From contig CAMWTX010000092.1 of assembly GCA_947177315.1 (NCBI GenBank), forward strand, positions 1 to 6,347: a DNA stretch of 6,347 bases, given 5' to 3'. This document shows, piece by piece, positions 1-6,185 of this stretch. The first letter of the stretch is position 1, and each line of letters starts with the position of its first letter. Both the position numbers and the translations under genes were made by a program. The notes beneath the pieces were generated by a model. It was not told the DNA's origin and did no database searches. It saw only the letters and a list, made by a program, of their open reading frames with translations. The stretch comes from an uncultured Bacteroidales bacterium. GTDB lineage: Bacteria; Bacteroidota; Bacteroidia; Bacteroidales; P3.

Positions 1-2248
1 CCTCCATATTGTTTTCGATAATCTTGAACTCGGTACGGCGGTTCAAGGCGCGGCCTTCTTCGGTATCGTTGGTGGCAATCGGCTGTGCCAGACCGTAACC
101 GATAAAGGTAAGGCGGTCTATGCTGATACCGCGGCCCACCAGGTAATCGACCACCGATTTGGCACGGCGTTCAGACAGACCCTGGTTGTAGGATGCCGAA
201 CCCTTGTTGTCGGTGTGTCCCGAAATTTCAATCTTAATCGTGGGAACATCAACCAAGAGCTTGTACAGACGATCCAATTCCACATAGGATTGCGGCAGGA
301 GGGTCGCCTTGTCGAATTCGTAGAAGATGTTGCGCAATACCACGCGGCTGCCCACCGAAACGTTCTTGAGCGGGAATTCCTTATACACTTCCTGATATTC
401 GGAAATGGCGGGAATATCGAAGTTTTCGGAATGGAACAGATATCCGTTGCGGCGCACCGTAATGGCGTAGTTGTGTCCGGCGGGCAACTGTATCATGAAA
501 CGGCCCGTGCGCGGATTGGACTTGAACACGGCGATTTCCTGCTGCAGGTCGTTATCCACCATCACCACGTCCGCACCCAGGGGATCTTTGGTGTAGTCGT
601 CATACACAAAACCTTTCAACAAGGTAATCGGCGTGATTTCTATCTCGGCGGCGGCTTCGGAAACCGATTCGCTCACCGGCTTGGTGATATAGGCGATCAA
701 CTGGTCTTCCGACTGGGTAACCACCCCTTTTTCCTCGCCCATATAGGTAATCTTGTAAATGTCGTAACCGCCCACGCTCTCGCCCATGCGTTCGGAAGCG
801 TAATATGCGGTCTTGCCCGTGGCGGAAAGGCGGTAGAAGGCATCGTTTTCTACCGTATTGATAGGCCAACCCAGGTTCTTGGGTTCAGACCAGGAGGTAT
901 CGGTCTGGCCTTTCTGAGAATAGAGGATATCCAAACCGCCCATCGTATGATGCCCGTTGGAGGAGAAGAAAAGGCTCTTTCCGTCCGGCACCACGAAGGG
1001 AGAGATTTCGTCTTTGGGCGTGTTGATTTCAGGACCGAGGTTAATCGGTTCGCTCCAACCGCCGTTACCGCTGGAATCCCGGCGCATCATCCAAATGTCG
1101 AAGCCGCCGAAACCGCCTTCGCGGTCACTGGCAAAATAGGCCACCCTGCCGTCGAAAGTGAACGAAATAGACTGTTCCTGCGAAATGCGGGTGCCCGTTT
1201 CCCTTGATTCTTCCTGGCGTTTGGGCTTGAGCCAGCCGGTGGTGTCGAACTGGGAGGTAAAGATTTCGCCCTGGCGTTTGGCGCCGCGATACACATAGAA
1301 CACCGATTCATCGGGAGCGATGCCCGAAGTGGCGTCGTGACCCTTGGTGTTGACCGGTTCGCCGGCGTTATACACATGCCAGATCGTATCCACGATGGAA
1401 TCGCGGTAGGCATAGTAGATATCTTCGAAAGACAGGCCCGAATAAACGTCGAGGTCTTCGGTAACCGCGCCCGGACGCAGGGAGGTAAAATAAATCATCT
1501 CTTCGTCGGCACTTACCAAAGGAGCGTATTCAGGATAGGGTGAGTTGAAGGTAACCCCGAGGTTATCCACAAACAGACGGCCCGGTTTCTTCATCTTGAT
1601 TTGGGCGTACTTGCATTCCTTGATACGTTGCAGGCAGCGGTCCACCGCCATCGTGTCCAGACCCGGCTTGCGCAAGCACTGTTCAAACAGCATGATGGCC
1701 GAGTCGAGCTTGTAGCGCGACACATACAGGCGCGCCAAATCGTAACGGGCTTCGTAGTTGCCCGAATCCAAGGCCAAGGCCTTGCGCAGATAGGGCTCGG
1801 CTTCCCAACGGGTCATCGTGGATGCCGTATTGCAATGGCCCAAAAGCACGTTGAGCAAAAGGTTGTCGGGGTTCACTTCGTAGGCTTCCAACAGGTAAGG
1901 CGTGGCTTCCACACGACGACCCTGACGGAACAGATCCAAACCGGTCTTGTAGCTCTTCATGGCGGTGCGGTAGGTCTTGCCATCCACCGAAGAAAGGGCA
2001 TCACGGGTAAAAGGCGTACCCACATTGGCGTAGGCGCGCTGGGCTTCGGTAAGTTCCCAAGGCCTCTTTACCGGCTTTACGGGTTTGTTGGTGGGATTGT
2101 CTTTCTCTTTCTTGGGCAGCACGCCGAAATTATCGGGCAGAACGGTAGGATTATCTACCGTGGCAGCCTGCACCGACACGCCCCCAAGCATCAAAGCCGC
2201 CAAAAACACGGCCACATATCTGGATAATTTAAAGCAAACGGATTTCAT
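1..2248 (-). CDS. PorE-like OmpA family protein (TPR, PD40 propeller, CRD, OmpA_C), C-terminus cut by window edge
   Basis: An uninterrupted frame reads from ATG at 2248 leftwards for 749 codons and runs off the window. Residues 1-29 look like a Sec signal peptide (basic start, hydrophobic 12-23, VQA-A near 26-29). Residues 98-215 are TPR-like helices. Five PD40-type strands follow near residues 252 (IYFTSLRPG), 317 (FYVYRG), 370 (AYFASDREGGFGGFDIW), 426 (LFFSSNG..GGLDILY) and 481 (AYYASERMGESVGGYDIYK), about 53-65 residues apart, consistent with a five-bladed propeller. Residues 543-625 resemble a carboxypeptidase regulatory-like domain (LLKGFVYDDYTKDPLGADV). Residues 632-748 are OmpA_C, with the peptidoglycan-binding pair Asp680 (GHTDNKG) and Arg695 (LSERRA). 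Inferred role: outer-membrane-associated periplasmic anchor to peptidoglycan. The domain order matches the T9SS protein PorE, but paralogues with this order are common in Bacteroidota and no lipobox cysteine is seen, so the symbol is withheld. It starts 20 bp after the TPR gene, probably in the same operon. Few residues are likely missing, since OmpA_C is nearly complete. Confidence 0.93.
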   Translation of the reverse strand, partial: MKSVCFKLSRYVAVFLAALMLGGVSVQAATVDNPTVLPDNFGVLPKKEKDNPTNKPVKPVKRPWELTEAQRAYANVGTPFTRDALSSVDGKTYRTAMKSYKTGLDLFRQGRRVEATPYLLEAYEVNPDNLLLNVLLGHCNTASTMTRWEAEPYLRKALALDSGNYEARYDLARLYVSRYKLDSAIMLFEQCLRKPGLDTMAVDRCLQRIKECKYAQIKMKKPGRLFVDNLGVTFNSPYPEYAPLVSADEEMIYFTSLRPGAVTEDLDVYSGLSFEDIYYAYRDSIVDTIWHVYNAGEPVNTKGHDATSGIAPDESVFYVYRGAKRQGEIFTSQFDTTGWLKPKRQEESRETGTRISQEQSISFTFDGRVAYFASDREGGFGGFDIWMMRRDSSGNGGWSEPINLGPEINTPKDEISPFVVPDGKSLFFSSNGHHTMGGLDILYSQKGQTDTSWSEPKNLGWPINTVENDAFYRLSATGKTAYYASERMGESVGGYDIYKITYMGEEKGVVTQSEDQLIAYITKPVSESVSEAAAEIEITPITLLKGFVYDDYTKDPLGADVVMVDNDLQQEIAVFKSNPRTGRFMIQLPAGHNYAITVRRNGYLFHSENFDIPAISEYQEVYKEFPLKNVSVGSRVVLRNIFYEFDKATLLPQSYVELDRLYKLLVDVPTIKIEISGHTDNKGSASYNQGLSERRAKSVVDYLVGRGISIDRLTFIGYGLAQPIATNDTEEGRALNRRTEFKIIENNME

Positions 2249-2268
2249 GATCTGCGGGTTTAGCGGTT

Positions 2269-3399
2269 TTATCTTTTTTCGGTTTTGGAGCATTGCATAT
2301 TCGAATAACGCTTTGCCTTTTCGTTACCCAATTCGGCGGCTTTCTTCCAGTCTTCGCAAGCCCCGGCGGCATCGCGGGTCATTTCGCGGTAGTTGCCTCG
2401 GTTCAGATAGGCCGCCGCATTCTTGGGCATCAGTTCCACCGCCCGGTTGCCATCCTGCAAAGCCTTGGCGTATTCAAACAGCTTGTAGTAGGCGCAGCTG
2501 CGGTTCATAAACGCATAGCCATAGGTGGAATTAAGCTGGATGCAGGTGTCGAAATCGGCAATGGCCTTTTCGTACTGCGCCATATCGTAGTAGGTAAGCC
2601 CCCGGAGGTTGTAGGAACGGTAGTTCTTGGGATCTTTCCTGATGGCGCGTGTATAAACGAGCAGAGCCGTATCGTAATCGCCGGCGCGGCGCAAGGCGCT
2701 GCCCCAGTTGTTATACATGAACACGTTTTCCGGATCCAAGGCACAGGCTTTCTTGTAGTCGGCCGAAGCTTCCTTGTATTTTTTCAGCTGGCGTTTGGCA
2801 CTGCCCCGGTCGTTGTAGGCGTAGGCGTATTTGGGGTCGGCGGCAATCGCCTTGTCGTAATCGGCCACCGCTTTTTCGTAATTGCCCTTTTCGAAATGAA
2901 GCCCGCCCCGGTAATAGGCCGCCTGCGCATAATCCGGAGCTATCGCGAGCGCTCTCGTGTAGCTTTCCATCGCGCTGTCGTGCTGGTTGTTCTGATATTG
3001 GCACTGACCCAAGCCAAAGTAGGCATCCGCCGTGGCATCGATCGAAATGGAGGTGCGGAAGTCTTCGATAGCCGATTCTATCTCGCCCTGCTGCCACTTG
3101 ATGTTGGCACGGTTGGTGTAGGCTTCGGTGTAGTCGGGCTTGAGCTCGATGGCTTCGTCGAACTTAAGCAAGGCGTTGTCGAAATCGCCCATCTGCATGA
3201 ATTCCACCCCGGCGTTATAGGCCTTCTTTTCCAACTGCTCGTCAATGGTGCTGGCCTTGATAACCGAATCCTGCGCTTCTTCTTGCGGAGCTGCAAACGG
3301 ATCTCCGGCAGGCCCTACCTGAGCCTGAAGCATGGTGGTCGTTCCCAAAGCGGCCACCAACGTAATCAAACCGAAAAATTTCATATTCCAAATGTTCAT
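2269..3399 (-). CDS. periplasmic tetratricopeptide repeat protein, nine TPRs
   Basis: The product is 376 residues. It has a signal peptide (hydrophobic core about 8-20, cleavage near LQAQ 24-27), a short acidic linker (to about 56), then nine consecutive 33-34-residue TPRs starting near residues 57, 91, 124, 157, 191, 225, 259, 293 and 327. Each shows the A/G-8, Y/F-11, A-20, P-32 pattern (for example GDFDNALLKFDEAIELKPD, YEKAVADYDKAIAADPK). The last repeat ends in GACEDWKKAAELGNEKA, a common ending of Bacteroidota TPR proteins. No enzymatic domain is present, so it is probably a protein-protein scaffold in the periplasm or at the outer membrane; the partner is unknown. Start: ATG at 3399 gives five extra residues, while ATG at 3384 (MKFFGLITL) gives a more typical signal peptide and may be the true start. 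It lies 32 bp after the phosphofructokinase gene and 20 bp before the PorE-like gene, which suggests that the two envelope proteins work together. Confidence 0.95.
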   Translation of the reverse strand: MNIWNMKFFGLITLVAALGTTTMLQAQVGPAGDPFAAPQEEAQDSVIKASTIDEQLEKKAYNAGVEFMQMGDFDNALLKFDEAIELKPDYTEAYTNRANIKWQQGEIESAIEDFRTSISIDATADAYFGLGQCQYQNNQHDSAMESYTRALAIAPDYAQAAYYRGGLHFEKGNYEKAVADYDKAIAADPKYAYAYNDRGSAKRQLKKYKEASADYKKACALDPENVFMYNNWGSALRRAGDYDTALLVYTRAIRKDPKNYRSYNLRGLTYYDMAQYEKAIADFDTCIQLNSTYGYAFMNRSCAYYKLFEYAKALQDGNRAVELMPKNAAAYLNRGNYREMTRDAAGACEDWKKAAELGNEKAKRYSNMQCSKTEKR

Positions 3400-3431
3400 T
3401 TTTATCGCTAAAATAACCGGTTCAAAATGCC

Positions 3432-4664
3432 TTAACCTCTAACGACCACCGGAAAATCGCTGTCGAAACGCCACTGCGGGATGGGTTCCATCACGTAGCT
3501 GAGAAAATCGCGGTAGGCGTCGGTAACGTTAAAGATGTTCTTGTCGTAATAGGCATCGGGCAAGGGAATGTTGCCGATTGAACCCATGTCGATGGAAGAG
3601 GTGTTGAACTCTTCCAGCTCGTTGTAGCGCACCACCTTGTTGAGCACCGGCATCTGACCGTAGGCATTGCGCAACAACAGGTCGGCCACCTTGTCCGCCA
3701 AAGTGGAGGTAAGACGGCGGTCGTATTCGCGGCATTCTCCGGAACGGGCAAAATAACCGCTTACCTGCGCCCGGGCATCCAGTCCCAAACGGCGCGTGAT
3801 TTCGCCGGCCACCACGCCGCTCACACCCCCCAGACGGGCGTGTCCGTATTCGTCGGTTTCGGCACTGGCGTAAACCACATCCGTTTTGCCGGTGGTCTCG
3901 TCGTACCAGCGCACGCCTTCCGAAACGGCGATAATCAGGCAACGGTTCTTGTTGCGCATATACTGTTCCTTGACGCGTTCAAAGAAAAATTCCTTGCGTT
4001 CAGCCGTCATGGGGCATTCGGGAATCAGCACCATATCGGCGCCCCCGTAAACGGAAGTGGCGGTGAGCCAGCCGGCATCACGCCCCATCACTTCCATCAC
4101 CATAACGCGCTGATGCGATTCGGTGGTGGTGCGCAACATGCTGGTGAGCCTCGCCACCGTACGCGCCGCCGAAGGGAAACCGGGGCAGATAACCGCCTCG
4201 ATGTCCTGCCCGTTGTAATGGTGCATGGTGCGGGTGCGCAAGTCGTTGTCGATGGTTTTGGGAAAACCGATAACGGGAATGCCTTCCTGTTCGTAAAGCT
4301 TTTTGGCGGCTCCGTTGGTATCGTCGCCGCCTATGGTTACCAAAACGTCTATCTTGTAGCGTTCCAAATTCTTGAGAATCTGCGCCACGCGGTTCTCGCC
4401 CTCTTTGGAAGAGAAAGGATTGGTGCGGCTGGAGCGCAAGGCCGTTCCGCCGTAAAGGCCGTTGTAAGGCTGGCAGGTAAGGTCAACCACCTGGCCGTCG
4501 CCCAAAAGACCTTTCCATCCCTGTTTGATGCCATAGACCTTGTATCCCAACACAGAGGCCCGGTTACGTACGCATTCGATGCTCGAATTGATGGCCGGCG
4601 TGTCGCCGCCTCCCGAAAGTATGGCCAAAGTTTTGCCATGAAAAAGCTTGTGATCCAAACCCAT
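3432..4664 (-). CDS. 6-phosphofructokinase, pyrophosphate-dependent type (diphosphate--fructose-6-phosphate 1-phosphotransferase)
   Basis: A complete 410-residue PFK-A superfamily enzyme. Visible motifs: N-terminal phosphate loop GGGDTPAIN (18-26), IGGDDT (111-116), PKTIDND (135-141) with the catalytic base Asp139, MGRDAGW (193-199) with the sugar-phosphate-binding Met193 and Arg195, and IPE (214-216). ATP-using PfkA has Gly at the positions of Asp115 (GGDGT/S) and Lys136 (PGTIDND). Asp plus Lys there is the known signature of PPi-dependent enzymes, so PPi is the likely phosphoryl donor and the reaction (fructose 6-phosphate to fructose 1,6-bisphosphate) is likely reversible. Length is in the usual range for short bacterial PPi-PFKs (about 400) and well above ATP-type PfkA (about 320). 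The late substrate motif reads ARSGECREYDR (306-316) instead of the usual QRGG-x-P-x(3)-DR, so sugar specificity (including sedoheptulose 7-phosphate) is open. Cytosolic. It has its own upstream promoter candidate and an A-rich, SD-less leader before ATG. Confidence 0.94.
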   Translation of the reverse strand: MGLDHKLFHGKTLAILSGGGDTPAINSSIECVRNRASVLGYKVYGIKQGWKGLLGDGQVVDLTCQPYNGLYGGTALRSSRTNPFSSKEGENRVAQILKNLERYKIDVLVTIGGDDTNGAAKKLYEQEGIPVIGFPKTIDNDLRTRTMHHYNGQDIEAVICPGFPSAARTVARLTSMLRTTTESHQRVMVMEVMGRDAGWLTATSVYGGADMVLIPECPMTAERKEFFFERVKEQYMRNKNRCLIIAVSEGVRWYDETTGKTDVVYASAETDEYGHARLGGVSGVVAGEITRRLGLDARAQVSGYFARSGECREYDRRLTSTLADKVADLLLRNAYGQMPVLNKVVRYNELEEFNTSSIDMGSIGNIPLPDAYYDKNIFNVTDAYRDFLSYVMEPIPQWRFDSDFPVVVRG

Positions 4665-4775
4665 CTTTGTGTTGTTTTTTGATTAAATTACAATCCGTTA
4701 TACAAAGTTCGACATCCATTGCGCAAGGGCAACGGACACGATTCTTTGAAACTCCCAAATTTACCTAAAAATCCC
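4665..4775 (-). other. 111-bp intergenic leader upstream of the phosphofructokinase gene
   Basis: Non-coding gap between the barrel gene stop (4776-4778) and the PFK start (4664). It contains the downstream half of a promoter candidate, an inverted repeat TCCGTT (4694-4699) / AACGGA (4731-4736), and between these arms the perfect 8-bp palindrome TTGCGCAA (4719-4726). The 20 bases before the PFK start are A-rich on the coding strand and lack a Shine-Dalgarno sequence, as is usual in Bacteroidota. I see no convincing intrinsic terminator for the barrel operon. Confidence 0.55.
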
Positions 4776-4787
4776 TTATTTGCCAAA
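4756..4787 (-). promoter_or_regulatory. Bacteroidota-type promoter candidate for the phosphofructokinase operon
   Basis: On the minus strand, TTTG (4787-4784) is followed after 20 bp by TAAATTTG (4763-4756), a full match to the Bacteroides -7 consensus TAnnTTTG with a -33 TTTG at about the usual spacing. The -33 part lies inside the last codons of the upstream barrel gene. A start point near 4749 would give a leader of roughly 85 nt before the PFK ATG. This is a consensus match only; no transcript data are available. Confidence 0.55.
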
Positions 4788-5417
4788 CATCAGCCCGATA
4801 CGGACTCCTGCCTGCATGAACAGGCCGCTGAAATGGTATTGCCAGGGTCTGAGATTGCCTGTTTCCACGATAAGACGGGAGGCATCGTCTTCATAGCTGT
4901 TGAACGAATGGCGGAAGGCCGCTCCCACATACAGGTCCATCAAGGCGCAGGGCCACAGGCGGAAAGAATACCCTACCTGCAACTGTCCGCCGAAACGAAA
5001 GGAAGATAGCTTGTAGAAATCCAGATAGACCTCGTTTTCCTTGCGGTTGTAATCCTGAATCTTGTTGTAGTCGATGCCCAGGCCGGAAGCCACGTAGAAG
5101 CCGCGCGAAGTGGAATTTTTCACGTAATAACGCACATTGGCCTCCAGGCAGAAACCGTCGGTCTTGATGTCGCCGTTCTTGCGCTTGCAGTTATACTGCG
5201 GGGCTATCTGCAACCAAAGGCGGTCTTTGAGGCGGCAGTCGAAATCCATACGGAAACCGTTGAACGCCAAGGGAACCGGCACCAAGCTCACCATAAAGCG
5301 GTCGCCGTACATATCCTGCAGGTTGCCCACACGCTGAAAACGGTTCTGCCCCTTTGCCGGAAGCAACAGGCAGAGCAACGCGCCGATAACCACAAGTATG
5401 TGTAATTGCCGTTTCAT
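4776..5417 (-). CDS. outer-membrane beta-barrel protein, second of a tandem pair
   Basis: The product is 213 residues with a clear signal peptide (basic KR, hydrophobic 7-20, cleavage near AKG-Q at 23/24). The mature part is made of alternating, aromatic-rich amphipathic stretches typical of small 8-10-strand barrels: FMVSLVPVPLAFNGF (41-55), LWLQIAPQY (67-75), CLEANVRYYV (90-99), GFYVASGLGIDY (106-117), FGGQLQVGYSF (142-152), MDLYVGAAFRHSF (160-172), FMQAGVRIGLMF (200-211). It probably resides in the outer membrane; cargo or partner is unknown. It aligns over its length with the preceding barrel gene, whose stop is only 6 bp upstream, so the two are likely co-transcribed and may form a pair. 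No specific family name is recognised. Confidence 0.86.
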   Translation of the reverse strand: MKRQLHILVVIGALLCLLLPAKGQNRFQRVGNLQDMYGDRFMVSLVPVPLAFNGFRMDFDCRLKDRLWLQIAPQYNCKRKNGDIKTDGFCLEANVRYYVKNSTSRGFYVASGLGIDYNKIQDYNRKENEVYLDFYKLSSFRFGGQLQVGYSFRLWPCALMDLYVGAAFRHSFNSYEDDASRLIVETGNLRPWQYHFSGLFMQAGVRIGLMFGK

Positions 5418-5423
5418 CGTTTC

Positions 5424-6086
5424 CTAAAATAAAAATCCTATGTTCAGACCCAGCACCAGCACCGAACCGCCGCGCCCGTAGTCGAAGATATGGCTGTCGT
5501 AATGCGGTTCCCGCACCGCCAGGTCGGTTATATCCGGCGAAACCTGGGCGCTGTTGTTGTTGAAATGGGCGAGCCAGCGTTGCCCGTAGCCGATAAAGAA
5601 TTCAAAATAGAGCGGCTTGGCGATATTCTGCCGGAAACCCACCGCCACGTCCAGCCCCGCTTTCTCGATATGCGTTTCGGCCTTGGCCACATTGCGTATA
5701 TCCAAATAGGAATATTCCACGCCGGCTTGGAAAAACATGCGGAAACCCACATCAGGCAGTTCAAAATAATTGTAGCGGTAGTGCAGGTTCACCGAAAAAC
5801 CCAGCATGTTCTGGCGGTCTGCCAAGCGTTTGGTATGATGGTTCGAGGAGGTATATAGAACCGGACTGATGCCTACCCAATGGCGTTGGTTGAACACATT
5901 GCGGCTGTAAGAAAGCCCGTAGCCGCCAAAGAAGAGAGGAAACGCCTGCACGCTGATCGTGTTGTTGCCGAATTTCTCCAACGAAGGATTGTAATAGCCC
6001 GAACCGGGACGTTGCCCGAAAGCCTGCCCTGCCATCAGCAGACAAGCCGCCAAAGCTATCAAACCGCTACGTATCGGATTCTTCAT
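5424..6086 (-). CDS. outer-membrane beta-barrel protein, first of a tandem pair
   Basis: The product is 220 residues from ATG at 6086 (MKNPIRSGL), with a typical signal peptide (hydrophobic 8-19, cleavage near AFG-Q at 24/25). ATG at 6092 would add two residues and is equally possible. An in-frame ATG at 6125 is not favoured, because it would put 13 polar residues before the signal peptide and lies upstream of the expected transcription start. The mature protein shows amphipathic beta strands: TISVQAFPLFFGGYGLSYS (43-61), WVGISPVLY (70-78), GFSVNLHYRYNYF (96-108), FRMFFQAGVEYSYL (115-128), LDVAVGF (145-151), YFEFFIGYGQRW (160-171) and a C-terminal strand SVLVLGLNIGFLF ending in Phe220, as is common for outer-membrane proteins. 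Function beyond a barrel is unknown. It is the first gene after a promoter candidate and is followed after 6 bp by its paralogue. Confidence 0.87.
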   Translation of the reverse strand: MKNPIRSGLIALAACLLMAGQAFGQRPGSGYYNPSLEKFGNNTISVQAFPLFFGGYGLSYSRNVFNQRHWVGISPVLYTSSNHHTKRLADRQNMLGFSVNLHYRYNYFELPDVGFRMFFQAGVEYSYLDIRNVAKAETHIEKAGLDVAVGFRQNIAKPLYFEFFIGYGQRWLAHFNNNSAQVSPDITDLAVREPHYDSHIFDYGRGGSVLVLGLNIGFLF

Positions 6087-6185
6087 TTCCATCCACTTCT
6101 TGTCTGAAAGGGGGCAAAGATACAAAAATACTTTGACTTACCGCCAATTCAGCCCCACCGCAACATTCCGTTCTCTTGGAATTTT
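6087..6185 (-). other. 99-bp intergenic region between the sorting-domain gene and the barrel operon
   Basis: The region holds two back-to-back -7-like octamers (TATTTTTG at 6130-6123, TATCTTTG at 6122-6115, minus strand) and a small inverted repeat CAAAG (6115-6119) / CTTTG (6131-6135) over the same bases. Closer to the upstream gene's stop is ATTCC (6165-6169) / GGAAT (6178-6182), an 8-nt-loop hairpin with no T-run after it, so not a convincing terminator. Confidence 0.5.
6115..6147 (-). promoter_or_regulatory. Bacteroidota-type promoter candidate for the barrel gene pair
   Basis: On the minus strand TATCTTTG (6122-6115) fully matches TAnnTTTG. The nearest upstream TTG (6147-6145) is 22 bp away, slightly longer than the usual spacing. 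Transcription would begin near 6108, leaving a leader of about 16-22 nt before the ATG at 6092 or 6086. A second octamer, TATTTTTG (6130-6123), directly precedes it but has no TTG at a suitable distance. Confidence 0.48.

Noticed and set aside
215..1207. Long plus-strand open frame of 330 residues
   Set aside because: Antisense to the PorE-like gene, which has recognisable domains throughout. The plus-strand translation is rich in His, Gly and Val with no recognisable motif, as expected of a mirrored high-GC frame.
1601..2227. Plus-strand open frame of 208 residues
   Set aside because: Antisense to the signal peptide, TPR region and propeller start of the PorE-like gene; no motif and no promoter.
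2293..3411. Plus-strand open frame of 372 residues opposite the TPR gene
   Set aside because: The minus strand encodes nine clean TPRs. The antisense frame is open only because the repetitive codon usage avoids stops, and its sequence has no family features.
3400..3431. Promoter for the TPR gene in the short gap after phosphofructokinase
   Set aside because: The best -7 candidate, TATTTTAG, misses one conserved T, and the nearest upstream TTTG is only about 7 bp away, far too close for a -33 element.
3840..4682. Plus-strand open frame of 280 residues opposite phosphofructokinase
   Set aside because: The minus strand is an unambiguous PFK with catalytic motifs; the opposite translation has no recognisable features.
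5490..5858. Plus-strand open frame of 122 residues
   Set aside because: Shadow of the first barrel gene on the minus strand; no signal, motif or start context.
6165..6182. ATTCC/GGAAT hairpin after the sorting-domain gene as a terminator
   Set aside because: Only a 5-bp AT-rich stem with an 8-nt loop and no T-run on the minus-strand side, so intrinsic termination is not supported.
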